DNA from: Leptoclinus maculatus
Lineage: Eukaryota; Chordata; Actinopteri; Perciformes; Stichaeidae
Assembly (NCBI GenBank): GCA_032191485.1
Contig: JAVDOI010000003.1
Coordinates: forward strand, 14,511,813 to 14,575,812
Direction: 5' to 3'
DNA: 64,000 nucleotides
Made by a program: the position numbers and the translations under genes. The notes beneath the pieces were generated by a model. The model was not told the origin of the DNA and ran no database searches. It saw only the letters and a program-made list of their open reading frames with translations. Numbering within the stretch: position 1 is the stretch's first letter; each line of letters opens with the position of its first letter. Shown here piece after piece: positions 1 to 17,679 of the stretch.

Positions 1-445
1 GGTTACCAACAAGTCACACCGATAAAACTCTTCTCTCTTAACTTCCACGGCTTCTGTTTAATAATCGTATTAACGCATGTAGCAGTAGCATGTAACAAGT
101 CAATATTAGGGATGTTCTGACCCAAACTAAGAGGCCAGTATTGGGATCAATCAAGACATTTATACATTGAGCCAGGAGAAGGCCATCATTACCGTTGGCC
201 CGAGATTCTTGACAACTTATTTCATGGTTTAAGCTTCATTTTTACTTAGATACACTTAAATCAACAGTCTTACAATAAAAAGCCAACCATGGAAGTTGAG
301 GTTGAAGTCACAACCTGTTGATTTTATCTCTGAATTCCTCTTCAATCGCGTCATAACTCGAGGGTACATACGTTTCTGATAATAAAAAAGGGGTTAAACT
401 GAAAAAGCAGCACCTGTTAGCAAACACTGGTCAATAAAAGCTTAC
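1..445 (-). other. ythdf2 intron 3 (partial)
   Basis: The sequence left of the third ythdf2 coding exon begins with a strong minus-strand donor (gtaagc) and contains no continuation of the YTHDF coding sequence, so it is read as intron. An open stretch near 300-375 can be read as a short C-terminal-looking peptide but is out of phase with the preceding exon. No repeat or RNA gene was recognised. Confidence 0.7.
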
Positions 446-1956
446 CTGTCTGGCCTGAGTATTCAGGTAAGGCTCAAACTCATCGTCATTCAAAGTATCC
501 TTTTGGGTCACAGCTCCGTTTTGCACTGAAAAGAACAACAACACCGATGTAAACAGAGAGTAAACAAGCCGTGAGACGTCTTATCTGGTATTTTCACATC
601 AGAATCACCACCACTTGTTACATAATCAAACCACTCCTTGCCATTATTAATGAGTGACACAGGAAATGCCACCAAGACGTCACATGCTGTAGTAATATGC
701 TTCCGATTACACAGAATAAGGTTGCACATCATATAAATCAGCTCCAGAGAAGAAGTGAATGCTCTTTGGCACTGATTAGGCTACATTTTTGGGCACAAAT
801 CACTTAAAACAATCAGAATATCTCTTCAAAATAGACAAATTAAAACTTAAACACCAGAGCAGATTTAACCTATTTGTAATGCAAGTGGACCAGTGTCCCC
901 TGGTTTGGTTTCATAAGTTTCAAAGTTTTCTGTTATAGTTGATAGGTGATGGGCGACATGGGACTCTTGGCGAGCTTTTCAGGACATGGAAAAGTAAAAT
1001 TATAAACACAAACAGGTTAATAAATGACACGCGCGAGGCCCATTTGGACACGGCAAAAAGCACGTCAGAAGACGTGTCATTCTTTGGTTAACTTAGCAAC
1101 TCAGCTAACAGTTAGCACGCTATCTGTGTAGTTAGCTGCATGGAGTGCGCAGCGTCTCCATGTTAACGAGCGCCAAGAGTCCTTTTCAACATGACGGACT
1201 TGGCTAACATTAGCCAGCGTGATAGGATGGCACCTGTAGCTTAACGCTGCGAAAACGGTGTGCAGACAGCGATATGAAGACAGTCTGCGTGTTAAGAGTG
1301 TAGTCTCGCACCTGTCAGTGCAATAAAAAGCGTTGCAAGTGCAACCAGGAAAAGGATGCTGATGTGTATCATGTTGCCATTTAACGTTAGCTAGCCGAGG
1401 CATAGCTAATGCTAACTGTGGGAACGTTACAATCTCACTTCAGGGATGTTAACGGCTAGTTTAGGGCCAACATAGGAAACACAACATAGTTCTGCGTTAC
1501 ATTTAACCGTCACATCTAACGCAATAAATATTTACAGTTGAAACAGACAGGCCTGTTTGTAGGTAGCTAGGCGGAAAGCTATCGCATCCGCGCAACGTAA
1601 GATTTTCACCGCACGTAAAAAGATCCGCATTCACTCAACCCCCCCGAGTCGATAATGTGGGACAATATTTGTTCTTACCTTTATTAGCTTGGCCTTTCGG
1701 TCTCTGGATTGGGTCCAGGTGATTCATGAAGGTTTGATTTATGAGAAGAGAGGAAGGGGAAAAATAGATGAAGAGATATATTTTCAGCAGTCAGTTCCTT
1801 TTAGCAGGTGGTCAGGCCTACTGCACTACTGAGCCACAGCCGCTGCCTCGGAGCTAAGCTATCCTCGCTAGCCGTCGCGATGCTGAGAAATTTGGCCCTC
1901 GTAAATGTTCAGAAAATACCTATCTTTACCTGTTCAAGAAGGCTGCTGGCTGACAT
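446..1956 (-). CDS. ythdf2: YTH domain m6A reader YTHDF2, first three coding exons (5' partial gene)
   Basis: Cytoplasmic reader of N6-methyladenosine that recruits mRNA decay machinery (family knowledge). Three minus-strand exons join in frame: 1956-1930 (MSASSLLEQ), a 25-nt exon 1703-1679 (RPKGQANK plus one base) and 525-446 (VQNGAVTQKDTLNDDEFEPY through LNTQARQ). Donors are gtaaag, gtaaga and gtaagc; the last exon has a good ttcttttcag acceptor. The 44 residues match the conserved N-terminus of vertebrate YTHDF2 with the same exon pattern (9 codons, 8 codons plus 1 base, then the DDEFEPYL exon). YTHDF3 has a different start (MSATSVDQRPKGQ). The start is the first ATG of this conserved peptide. 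The large exon with the low-complexity region and C-terminal YTH domain must lie left of position 1, so no m6A-binding residues can be checked. Introns are 226 and 1153 nt. Nothing in the exons suggests damage. YTHDF1 is the main alternative name. Confidence 0.9.
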
Positions 1957-2250
1957 GTCTTTCCCCCCCGGAGCCTGTATTGCTATATTTACTCCTAAAT
2001 AAAAGCGGCTGGGTGCGGAATTTGTCTAACTAGTGAAGAGTTTCACCCAAGCGCCCCTATCTCTCTATAGAGCCTGGTTTCTACACAATGGCGGGCTGCA
2101 GTTTGCTTGACAGACTCCTCAACATGGCTGGGCGGCCCTCGTCAACTCACGATGATATTTATTTACAGCGGACACGCGCCCCCCAATGGCGCGGAGGAGC
2201 AAGGCCTTAACCCCACGACCTGTCAACCACACTAATATGAGACAACAAAG
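1957..2250 (-). promoter_or_regulatory. ythdf2: Likely ythdf2 5' UTR and promoter
   Basis: Upstream of the ythdf2 start codon the sequence is richer in G+C and CpG than its surroundings. It carries motifs typical of TATA-less housekeeping promoters: ACAATGGCGGG at 2085-2095 and AACATGGCTG at 2121-2130, both resembling YY1 sites, and CCCCAATGGCGCGG around 2181-2194, a CCAAT box fused to an ATGGCG. No TATA box was seen. The transcription start is not determined and could lie anywhere from about 1960 to 2150. The AT-rich sequence beyond 2230 marks the probable outer edge. The motifs are observed; the promoter role is inferred. Confidence 0.45.
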
Positions 2251-4150
2251 TATTTAATATCAAATATCAAATAAATAAATGCGTAAATAATGTCATTGAT
2301 CAAATAGATCTAAATAAATAAACACATTTTTGAAACTTTTCTAATTGTTATGATATTATATTTCATAATTTATATAAATTTTATTGGAGAAATTATGAAA
2401 CAGTTTCACATTTCATTGCCTCTTCAGATGTTATGGTGTGTTATAATGTAGATGTCATGTACATAATGACAATATTATTTACGTCAAACAACTCGTACAT
2501 AAACAATTCATCCTGTAGGTCTATAAGCATAATATTTAATAACCAATAGGCGCTTTACCATATAGCCAAAGGTTTCTGATGATATTTTGTTGGATTTAGC
2601 ATCCTCAAAGAGACCTGCTGTTGTAACACAGTGGTGATACAAATAGGTGGAATCACAAGGTAATTTATTGGGGTTGAAAAATACATATTTCTCAAACGAA
2701 AAACTATTTTAATTTTTTTAAGTTGTTCCAATTTTTAACATGACATTGAGCCAGATGGGCCTCACTTAACTTAAAAGTACTAAGCACTCTAGACAAGAAC
2801 CTTTTAAATGAGTTCTTAAATTGGCTGGTATTCCCTTTCAATTTTAAGTCAACATCTTTTCACTTAAATCGGGCTTGTTGATTACAGATTAGGTTTATTT
2901 ATGGTTATGTTTGTCTTTTTTCAAAGGAGAAAATATTTCTACTCAATTTGATTCAGAAAAGCTGTTTAAAAAAGAGGTCAATGTTTGCGATTTTGTTAAA
3001 CTTTCTTCTTAATTGGGTACCGAGAGAGTGTATATATGGTTTTGCCCAACAATCTACAGTCTGCTTCACAGCCTGAATGTATTGACATGGTGTTAAATTA
3101 TTATTGTGAAAATATTACTGTTGGCAGTTCCCAACAAGAAAAGGTAATTATTTTTGTTACATCAGTGAGGGATCACAAAGAACAAACTCTTTTTGAAAAA
3201 AAAAATGTCACCGTTTTTATAATTAAGATCTTAAAGTATGTAAAACAACACATTATGAATGTATTCCTAAAAAAACAAAACAGCAATTTTAGTCAGCGTT
3301 TTGTCTGTGTTAACCATTGCCTTTAATTTCAAACCTTTAGCTCCTACTAGCGTTGTTTCACAGAAAAAGCCTAATTTTCAGGAACTCTCTTAAAAAAGAG
3401 CTGTACTGGCAATATCATGCCCTGCCACAAGGTGGCCTCCAAGTCACTGTCTTAAATTTGCGATTAAAGTGAGGCACTAAGGTCAAAATAAGCTTCTGTG
3501 TGGTGTGCAATTATCAAACATGACCATTCAGGACTACTCCTCCATATGAATCACACTGAAATGTATTCGACTCACTCACGCATCCTTTCATGGGTGTTAC
3601 ATGGGTGTTACATTTTGGTTTACAGATCATTCATTTGTGAAGTGCTGTTGTTGGTGTCCATACAAGCTCAGGTGATTCTCACACTAATTAGAAGTGTCTC
3701 TATACAGTGTGATATTGTCTCACTTTGTGAATCACCCTTTATAAATACACAAAGTCTATACCTGCTCATTAAAAACCCTTACAAATATCAAAATAGAATA
3801 CATTAGACTCTCAGAGTCTCATTCATTTTTTATATTGAGACCTTTGTATGGTTCTGTAAGCAGGCAATAATGCTAGTATCTAGTATGAAACAGTCTTCTA
3901 ATAGCTTCTTTTTCAACACTTGACATTTTCATATATTTCAATGTGTTCTCTAATTTACACTTTCATGTCGTGTTTATACCTTTAGTATCAGTTTAAACCT
4001 CCCCTAACTTGCAGGGCAGTGGGGGCTGGTTATGTGATGCCCCCCTCTAGTGTACTTATCATTTTTCAGGGCCAAGGGTTGGTTAGAAGGCATGTGACTA
4101 AATTGCACCTCAGAACACACAACACAAGGCCAGGAATAACCCCACCTTGG

Positions 4151-4256
<106 letters not shown>

Positions 4257-5531
4257 GTCTAAAGCCTGCAGGGGAGAACAAGGAGAACAGAACATGGTGT
4301 AGATCACAAGGCCTCCTAAACAGAGGTATTTTATTTTAAATTCACATGCAAAACCCAAAAGAATGTATGTGGGAAACCCAAAAATACATTAGGCCTACAC
4401 CGGATAACTGTTTGTATGAGAGTTTAATTAGGAAACTCAGTACGGGATAGCGAACCAGTAGCAGCGACAAGACATTTGACTTGTGAAACATGCCTAGGAC
4501 AGTAGCATGGCATGCATGTATCATGTTCCGCCTTTCAACTCTCAATCATTTTTGGGTGCTTGACTTTTTTCTCTCAGGGGCTTGTTGACTGGTGCGGATT
4601 GGACAGGTGGCATAGCATGGAGAAGAGCTGGCCATTTACCAGCCAATAAAAATAGCTGTGGTATCCATGATGTCACCGGTGAGTAAATCATAGCTCCTGA
4701 CTGCAGAGAGCGAAAGAAAATGAGAGAAAGAAAACAAGGCAGTATTTATTTTTTCAATTTGAACAGTTTCATGTTTCAACTAATTTCACATTACACTGTT
4801 TTTTTGGCTTCTTACCTTTCACTCCAAATCTGTATCAGTTTTCTGCATGTGCAGGTGCTCCCGCCTATATTTCTCTACGTCTAATCCGTACAAGCAGGAA
4901 GATGTAAAAGAGCAGACAGAGAGAGACCAACATTCCCCACGCCAAACCCCAATAACACTGCCGTCGTCAGCCAGTCACACTGGCTGCAGTTGCCAGAAAG
5001 GGTGTACAGTCTAAAGCCGGAGTCTGATCTCACTCCCATACCTGACATTCTGAAGCCACAACACCATGCTGCCGATGTGGAACCTGATCAGTCGTAAATC
5101 TTCTCTGTTTGACCATGTGACATGTCAAATTTGTGATTCTGCCCTCTTGTCCATCCTCCATACCTCTTTCCTTCTACCCCTAGTGCCCTTCTAACTCCAG
5201 CCCCCTTTGGCACAATGGAATGTCAAAGCAGGAAGGTGACAATCCCACATGCCCATTGGTGTTTCTGTGTGCATCTTTTTATGCGTTTGTACGTGTTCCT
5301 TTGGCTTTATATCTGTGTGTGTGTGAATATGTGATTGTGTGTGCATAACTCCAGTGACCCAGTGGCAGCATGGCAGCAGGGCACTCTCGGTAATAAGATG
5401 TTAGGAATGTAGCACTTGTCAGCCTCTCCGAGGATGCTGTTAATTCACATTCTGTCCGTTTCAGAGGGTTAGCCCTTAATAGACAGTCAACATTCAGGGT
5501 ATTTACCTGCGCACAAGCCCTCTCTCTCTCC

Positions 5532-5534
<3 letters not shown>

Positions 5535-5584
<50 letters not shown>
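5535..5584. repeat. (GT)n microsatellite
   Basis: About 25 uninterrupted TG dinucleotides, preceded by a short CT-rich run. Confidence 0.97.
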
Positions 5585-5587
<3 letters not shown>

Positions 5588-6587
5588 TTAGGGGTTCAAA
5601 CTGCTTCCTTACATTAATGAAATTTGAGGTTCTGTCAATGTGCGGCAACTCTGTATATTACACATTTTCTCAGACAACTTGCGTCTTCCGCAGCCATCAT
5701 AAAGGAATCATAACCAAGAGAACACAGTAGAAGCAGAACAGTGTTTTTTCATGTTTAAGCCGATTCAAAGCCACATATAATACTGCTCACCTCTTTTCAA
5801 AGCATTTGAGATTCATGAGTGTTTTCACTATTCTCAACAGAACTGTTCATTTCAGGCCGACATGAAAATGAACTTGCTTGAGAAAATATCTGAGTTCAAG
5901 GCAAATCAATCAACATGGTTATCATAAAACAATCAACTAGGGATGGGTGGCATAATAAAACATCAGCATACTACTCCTAAAAAATATAATATGATGAGAA
6001 AATACGTATGTGGGGATGATTTCAGGTATTTTCTGTTTATATTTCAAGAAATATTTGTGAAAAGAAAAATTGCTGCATTAACCGAACTATAATGTAACAT
6101 TTAAGACCATGAAAAGATCCATCAATCACAATATTTCCAGCATCCGAAATCCCACATGACATCATCTTCACAAAAAATATACATAGAGATAAATTGGTGC
6201 TATTATGTTCTGTGATCAGGTGTCATGTGGTTATAAAACGATGCTGCCATGAACTGATACTGATGACTCGGGAGGTAGTAAAAAACACGAATTAATCAAT
6301 GTAAAAACTTAGGCCTAGGTATGCTGAGGAAAATAGTTGTCACTAATGTAAAAGTGTACATGGTTTCTAATGAATGGGCTAAAACAAATATGATCCTTAA
6401 AATTCTTTAATCATGTTTAGCTGACTTCAAGACTCCGAGCGCTGGTGTCCTGGTGGTCGGTGAGGACACAATGAGGGAGTTGTTTTAGGAAGAAAATAGC
6501 TGCACACTTGCACATTCTATCACAGAAGATTTATCACCAACATTTGTGTAGATGGATGAATGAGCCAGACCTGTCCATATGTGGACC

Positions 6588-6590
<3 letters not shown>

Positions 6591-6653
<63 letters not shown>
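6591..6653. repeat. (GT)n microsatellite
   Basis: About 31 uninterrupted GT dinucleotides. The minus strand reads as poly Thr-His and is not coding. Confidence 0.97.
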
Positions 6654-6654
<1 letters not shown>

Positions 6655-7017
6655 CAAAGTGTCTGTGTTTCCGATGACACTTGATGATTTTGAACAGCTG
6701 AGATGAGTTTGTGTGGAACTGGACAACGGGGCAGCTGTACATCTCTGTCTTGGACATATACACATATACACACAGAGACACATACACACTGAGACATATA
6801 AAACAACAGTGGAATCCTGAGGTCCGACCCCCTTGGGACTAAGCCCGACTGGGACCTTAATAAAGGCCTTGTTGTTTCAGGAGGTAGCTTATGTGGTTTC
6901 AGGTTCTCAACAGGCCCCATTTTACAGACATCTGCCATAATCTTATTGATTGCATTGCCCTGAATTGCATTTACATTAACGATTGTACAATTTTTTTACA
7001 CTTTGACAATTTCACTT

Positions 7018-7270
7018 TAAAGGTCCATTGTGTAGGACCTGGCGGTATCTAACGGTGAGTTTGCAAATTGCAACAAACGGAAAACGTCTCCCGTGTGCCA
7101 AGCGCATATATACGCTGAACTATGCTGTTCGGTAAAAAAAACACGAATGGCCCGATCTAGAGCTAGTGTTTGGTTTGTCTGTTCTGGGCTACTGTAGAAA
7201 CATGGCGGCCGTCTCCATGAAGAGGACCCGCTTCATGTAGATATAAACAGCTCATTCGAAGTAATGAGTA
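7018..7270 (+). repeat. Short non-autonomous interspersed repeat of a common teleost family
   Basis: The stretch begins TAAAGGTCCATTGTGTAGGA and continues through GATCTAGAGCTAGTGTTTGG, TTCTGGGCTACTGTAGAAAC, ATGGCGGCCGTCTCCATGAA and a GAGGACCCGCTTCATGTAGA segment. I recognise this succession as a very abundant percomorph repeat whose full copies end with a reverse complement of the start (CCTACACACTGG type). The right terminus is not clear here, so the copy seems truncated or diverged. The family name is not recalled; the assignment is by memory of the sequence pattern only. Confidence 0.7.
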
Positions 7271-9739
7271 ATGTAAACCTGTGTACTCTTTTCTTTAATG
7301 TACTCATTGTATTTGTAGCATAGAGTATAAACTATTAATGGTGGTGTTGCAATGTGAATAGTCGTCTAAATAAAACCAGGTTGCTATTACTACCTCAACA
7401 GGCCCTGCAACATCTCAGCCAATGAGAGACTTTGCTTGATCAGTCCTCTTTTAAAAGAGGCGGGGCTGGATATGCTGCAGGGTCACAAGGAGTGATGTAA
7501 CCTGTGTTTATTTTCAGCATATACACACTGACACCTTCACGCACACTCGCAGACACACACACACCAACACACACACAACAGCAACTGTAGACGCTTGCAC
7601 ATACTGTTCTTTACATGCAAAGATTTTAGCGTGCACAAATGTACCGACTGACTTCATTATGGACTTTGGGATCTCTGCCATGTTTCTGCAAGCTGGTCGT
7701 CTCTCTAGCTCTCCTCCCAGTTTGGTCACTCGATGACAACTGTTGTATGTGCACACGGACCGGCAGTGGCACGCACACACACACACACACACACACACTC
7801 AATCGAGTAGGGGGTGGCTGTTCCAGGGGGAACACAGGGCGATTAAATAGAGAAAGGTGTGTGTATCACTAGGGAAGACAAGTTGGAGGGACAGGCAGAG
7901 ACAGAAAGAGAGACAGAGACACAGAGAGAAATTTAGTCATAGCCATTAATAATAATAGTGGTCTCCCTTTCCCTCTGTCAGCTGCAGCTGTTGATCACGC
8001 TGGTGCAACACTGAGCTTTCTAGCATTGCATCACTCTCTTTCTCTCTGACTCCAATGCCGTCCTGTGTTACCCTGCATGTATATGGATCTAGTGGGTCAT
8101 ATTGCACATCATGCGGAGAGGAATGGACTGAAATAGGATTATTACCCCAATAATGTTAAGACTGATCAGTTTGAAAAGTGGATTTACAAATTCCAATCTA
8201 TTTATTAATTTGATTTAAAAACAGACACACTTTGCTCATACTTTAATTGCAGTAAAATACTGTCCAATTTACAGTATTATTTTGCAGTGCGAAGCTGTAA
8301 AACCATTTCATCAAAACAGTGATGCAAGACAAGGTCAAAGTGAGAACTTGAGTCTTGTCATGTCTGCTTTATCCACCGCTATTTAACAGCGTGTTCAATT
8401 CATTAGCATGCCAATAACCCGCCACTAGTTATTCATACTATGTGTGATGTATGCATAGCGAGATGTTGGTCATGTTCTCCATCTAGAGAACGCAGCAGAG
8501 GGACGATGTAACTTCCCAAGGAGCTCGTCCACTCGCATACATCAGAGACATTCCACCTCATCTGACACTCGTCCATGGAATTCTGCAAATTTTCCACACT
8601 ATTCTACCAGGCATTCTGAAGTGCTCGTCAAAAAGACTGGCATGCCCAAACATCAGGCACCTGTAAAACCCTTAAAACAGGAGAAAGGGACTACACTTTC
8701 TGGAGAATGTCTCCAGCCTGCTGTTAATGTTTTCAAAATGTATTTTTAGTCATTTTGTACATGGACGTATGATAGATTCTGTGCTCCTAGGTCTGGTTGT
8801 GATTGTCATTGGGTGTGTTTGTGTGTGCGTGTGAAAATATCTTTTTGTTTGCACTGCTGATAGGTGATAATTTGTCATAGATTTGTGCAGAGTCCCTTTC
8901 TCTTCTATGTTAGTATGGCCAGTGTATGCAACCTATAGTCGACACGTATGTGCCACTCTGGGAACACACTAAATACTTCCGATGACTTGAAGGTTTATTT
9001 GGCAACCGATGGCTGTTTTAAGACCACGGATACACTTTCAGCTTGGACTGAGTGCAACGTTTTTAAGTATCCAGTACATGGAAAGAAATAAAATGTCACT
9101 TAATCACATGTATCATGTGCTCATTGTCGTGTGGCTAGCTATAAAGCTCAATGACTTCATCCAACTCTATTTGTGTAACTGGATGACATTCTATTAACCT
9201 TTATTTTACACCAGGATTAAGAAATTGTGGAGCCATTATTAGTCACAGGTTGTTTCCAACTTGAATGGAAATGTTGCAGTCTCTGACTTTGACATGATTA
9301 TCATCTATACTTTTGACACTTCTCATATGCATAGATTACAACTTTTTGCCAATTAATTATTGGTGTCAAAAGGAAACATTCACTTGTGCAACCAATGATC
9401 TGCTGGTAGTGGGAGTGTTGGTGGTGTTGAAGTGTGTGTGTGTATGGGCTGGTAAAGGTGGGAGGGGTTGACACAGAGATGTACAGGACTGGACACCCTC
9501 ATGCTTGCTCCATAAACCTCACCACATTTTGCTGCCGCAGCTGCTGTGGCGCACACAGTGAGCAGAGAGGTGTGCTTCTTCTGGGGTGATTATGTCGAGT
9601 CCGGTAACGGCTTTTTCACACTGATCAGCGATTACCGAGCCCGTTTCTCTTCGGCAAAAAAACAACAACAGGAATGTTGTCACTCTCTCTGTCAGCAAGG
9701 TCGGTTTCCACAGAGCAGTGAAGACGCCGCTCATTTACC
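7271..9739. other. Intergenic region upstream of vgll2, including 5' UTR and probable promoter
   Basis: No exon was supported apart from the 5' UTR that must precede the vgll2 start at 9740. A CA microsatellite lies at 7774-7798 and a degenerate GA-rich stretch at 7885-7930. The segment 9440-9739 has short G-rich runs and a higher C+G content than the flank and is the likeliest core promoter, but no TATA box is convincing. A TEAD-type ACATTCCA motif occurs at about 8548-8555, which is only one 8-mer and weak evidence for autoregulation. Confidence 0.5.
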
Positions 9740-14020
<4,281 letters not shown>

Positions 14021-15063
14021 CGAGCCCTTCAGTCACATTGACCAGCCATTACCAGATCCAATTAGTCCCTGGACCTGCTCCGCTATTGAAGCAGCGTGTC
14101 CCTTTATCCCCCCACACACTCCATCCCCATCTATCCACCCCCTTCTCTCTGCTCCTGGCCTCCCCTGCCAGTATACAGCCTTGGTCCAGGTCGACGTGTG
14201 TGCACCATGGAGATAAAACAGGGAGAGGGAGAGAGAGACCGAGGGAGAGAGAGACAGAGTGTTCGCTGTCTATTATCTGTGTGGGTTGCTCTCTCTCTTT
14301 CCCATCTCTCTTCCGCTCTCTTTCCCCAACGCTGCCGGTGCAGCACAGACCTTGGCAAGGTGTGAGCCACAGTGACCTGTTTGGACTGAGAAAGACAGGA
14401 TCACAACAGACCTTAGCAGAGGACAGAGAGATAGAGGGATGAATGGAGGGACAGTCGATGAATACGGGCAAGCAGGGATTCCCTCCAACGTCCCTGGTTA
14501 TCTCGGTCTCATGCTCTTTGTTGGTACAGTGGTTGTCATCGTCCACTTATCTGCATTTCACAAAATGCAGCATGCAGCGATAAACAGGAGCAGCAATTAT
14601 GGCGGTTTATGCTTTGTGACTGTCATCATGACGCCTTTTTTGGTTGTTGTTATTTAATTTTGCTCTCGGAAATAAAGTGTTTCTATTTATTGGTGTTTAT
14701 GTGCATTTCTAAAATGTTTGGTTAGGCCAGTGATCTGAAATGATTGTGATTTAGTTTATTGTGTTTTCTAAAGGGAGAGGCGATGGAGATGACCATACCA
14801 TGTTTTTTTGGTGGACTTTCTCATCTATCTATGAAGCAATCTTTTGTGGAGAATAAAGGTCATTTTTAAAAAAAAAACACAATTTCAACAAGTATTTGTT
14901 TGCTCTGAACAGACTCAAATCTTGTGTTCTTTCAATTTGATGATGATGATGATGTTCCGTTTTAGTTCTTTATTTCTCTGTGTCATTCTTAGATGTTTAA
15001 ATTTGGACTTTCTAAACACTTCTCGGTTGTTCTTGTGTCCAAGAAGATTGTGATGTCAATAAA
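14021..15063 (+). other. vgll2: vgll2 3' UTR with three candidate polyadenylation signals
   Basis: After the TAA at 14018-14020 the sequence contains AATAAA at 14671-14676, 14852-14857 and 15058-15063. An unspliced 3' UTR ending at any of these is plausible. The segment 14220-14335 is GA- and CT-rich. A frame from 14441 to 14655 is open but resembles no known protein and starts inside the UTR. The 3' end is inferred from signals alone. Confidence 0.55.
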
Positions 15064-17679
15064 TATTTTTATGGTAAAATGACACATCTACCTTGCATGG
15101 CATTACAAGAAATAATATCGGAGCCACTACTAATTTAAAGGACGTTGTAAGTGTTGCTGGACAGACAGAAATAAATACGTCTAAAGTATAAATACTAACA
15201 TTTAATCTTTAAGAAATGTGTCTCGGTATTATTGGGTAGAAGACACTTGGTGGTCAATGAAAGCTTGATGGAGGCTTTTAGATCAGTTTCTGATTTTACA
15301 CACTGATCTATTTTAACGTTCATATTTTAGTAGCTGTGTGAATCCTAGAGACAGTAGCACAGCCAGATGTGATGAAGGTTGCGCTATGCGACTTGCTTTA
15401 TTTAAAAGGCCTTCCATTTGAATTCCTGCTTGCATTCACAGTTTGTCACCTATAAAGTGGGAACGAGTGGTGAATGCCAGCAATGTGTAACCAGAGATTG
15501 AAGCCTGCCATTCCAGCTATGCACCAAATGTTGCTGTGTTATTGATCCGATAATCAGATTATGTGCTAAGGTATGCCAGTCTCGGCCACTGTCACAATTT
15601 AACGGCTGTTATGTGTGACCCCCCCACTAGAGAGCAGCCAACTATGCGATTGGCTCTAAGCTGAGGATACATGTAGAGTAATGAAATTAGAAGAGTTTAC
15701 GGGGATAGCGTTCCTCTCAGTTTCCCGTGCCAAGCATCTTACTGCCTTCTCACACTAGTTTTGTCACTGGATCCTCCAGGATCTACTCCATAGTTAGTAT
15801 GCACCCACGGCTATTGTCACATTATATTACTTAGATGTCGATAAACTCTACATAGCATTAAAAATGTCCATGTTAACCATCACACTGTAACGGTTTATAC
15901 AAGAAAATCCCTGCATCTTTCGTCAATTATGGACGCTGACTGTTACAGTGATATTAATCAACTGATTCAGAATTTTCCGAATAAATAGCGGCAAAACTAC
16001 TGTAGATTAATTTTTATTATTGACCCACTATTAAATGTGTGGGAGCTGTGTTTACTAAACTGAACATGAACACTGTGTACGCAAAGCCTAAGGAAATGCT
16101 GCCCTCTCCTGGTGTGGTCATAATACTGCAAAAGCCAGCTAGAAAATGAATGAGGAATTTCAAAATCTGACTTGTGACTGACTGTTGGTACATATACTCG
16201 AATCTGTGTGAGGCTTACTGCTCTACAGAGGTTCAGATCAGAACTGCGGAAGCCCTGAAGTTGAGAAAGAAGGGTCTGGCAACTGAAAGGTAGATAGAAA
16301 GGTGGTGATGCATTTATTTTATGCCCTTTTAGGTTGATCATTTTACCCCCCAAAATGCATTGCTATAGAACCCACATACAACTTAGAAAATGTAAATACT
16401 GCACCCTGTCTTTGGATGGTGGGAATGCTCAGAGAAACTGTATCTACAAACAGTCCTTTACTTTTCTTAAGTATTTGCTTTAAAAAAATAAACTTTATTT
16501 TGATTATTTACTGTCGAGCTGTTTGTTGTATATCATTGTAAAGTGAATATCTTGATCTTGAAAATGTCTGTGTCAGAATTATAATGATGAGTGCAGTGTG
16601 CTTAACTTAACTTTGACCAAAAGTAGCTTTGGAAAAACCCTGGCTTTGTACATGTACTGTACCCGGGTCGACTTCAATGAAGGGAAGTGAGTATTATCAG
16701 TGCCCAACAGTATTTCCTGAACAGCTGATTTACTGAGTTGTGGTGTCCATGACTGAGTCACTATTTACAGTAAGACAAACCCTAAGATGACCCAATTTAA
16801 ACCACAGAAACAGTGGGTCATGTGGCCGGTCATCGATGACAGTCACATGATACAGGATGCAGGTTCACATTCAGTTTTAAAAATGTTAAATTCTGACATC
16901 TACTGAAATTAATGTAATCCAAATTGTATATTTGCCTTTTAAATTATTTTAAGTTTAAATCGCAAACCTGTTTTTGATATTCCATCTTCCACTAAATACT
17001 GTGACATTTACTGTAATATCTTTACAGCCTGACACTCAACTTGTTAACTGACTGTATACGAAAAACCTAATTTGCTCGCCTTAACTTCAGAAATATTGCA
17101 TAAATGTGGATTTCTGTCGTGGGTTTCAGACAGTTAATGTGTCATTTGCAGAGCTGTCATAACTGTAATGTGCGAGCTGAAGGAGACAAATAAAACACAT
17201 TGGCATGCAACCAAAACAAGTGGTAATAATACAAATGTAAATACAATTTATACAATGTGGTGGAAATCACAGAAAACGTTTTTTTTTTTTCTGTGCATTT
17301 AGTGGGTTTCTGTTTTGCCTTTTCCGAATCAACAATTTATGAGCCTCTACACACACAACTGCCATCTTCTACGGGTATAGTCCTTGTAAAAAAAACATCA
17401 TCACATGCTTTACTCCAACCTCATTCTCAAGGCCAATCACACAAGCGCACAGAAACCTTGAGCTATGAACTTATGGAGTTTTATTTACCCTTTATTGACT
17501 GTTGTTGCTTTATAGTACGTGAGGCACATTGCAAACGTTATGCATGTATAAAGTTGCACTTGATTTCTTGTCCTCGTAATAAAACCCACTAGCTTCTCTC
17601 TCTATTTATACTGTAGGCCAGCATTTCCCAACCTTTTTCTTTACTATTTGTGTTCTGCTACTTACACATGGTTGCATCA
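15064..17679. other. Intergenic, vgll2 to tandem duplication
   Basis: No exon, RNA gene or clear terminal-repeat element was recognised. The DNA is AT-rich single-copy-looking sequence with short repeat scraps such as CAGCATTTCCCAACCTTTTT near 17618. Confidence 0.55.

Noticed and set aside
318..375. Minus-strand peptide TYVPSSYDAIEEEFRDKINRL that looks like a protein C-terminus
   Set aside because: It is out of phase with the preceding ythdf2 exon and matches nothing in YTHDF proteins. Treated as a chance open frame in intron 3.
1330..1392. Minus-strand peptide starting MIHISILFLVALATLF that looks like a signal peptide and can be spliced in frame to the 446-525 exon
   Set aside because: The true partner of the 446-525 exon is the 25-nt exon at 1679-1703, which restores the conserved YTHDF2 N-terminus. 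The hydrophobic peptide lies inside intron 2 and its donor (gtgcga) is weaker.
1808..2002. Plus-strand 64-codon frame with a mitochondrial-presequence-like MLRNLALVNV
   Set aside because: It runs antisense over the ythdf2 first exon and 5' UTR and has no downstream exon in frame. Chance similarity.
14049..14546. Minus-strand 165-codon frame overlapping the vgll2 3' UTR
   Set aside because: Low-complexity GA/CT-rich translation without family resemblance or splice support.
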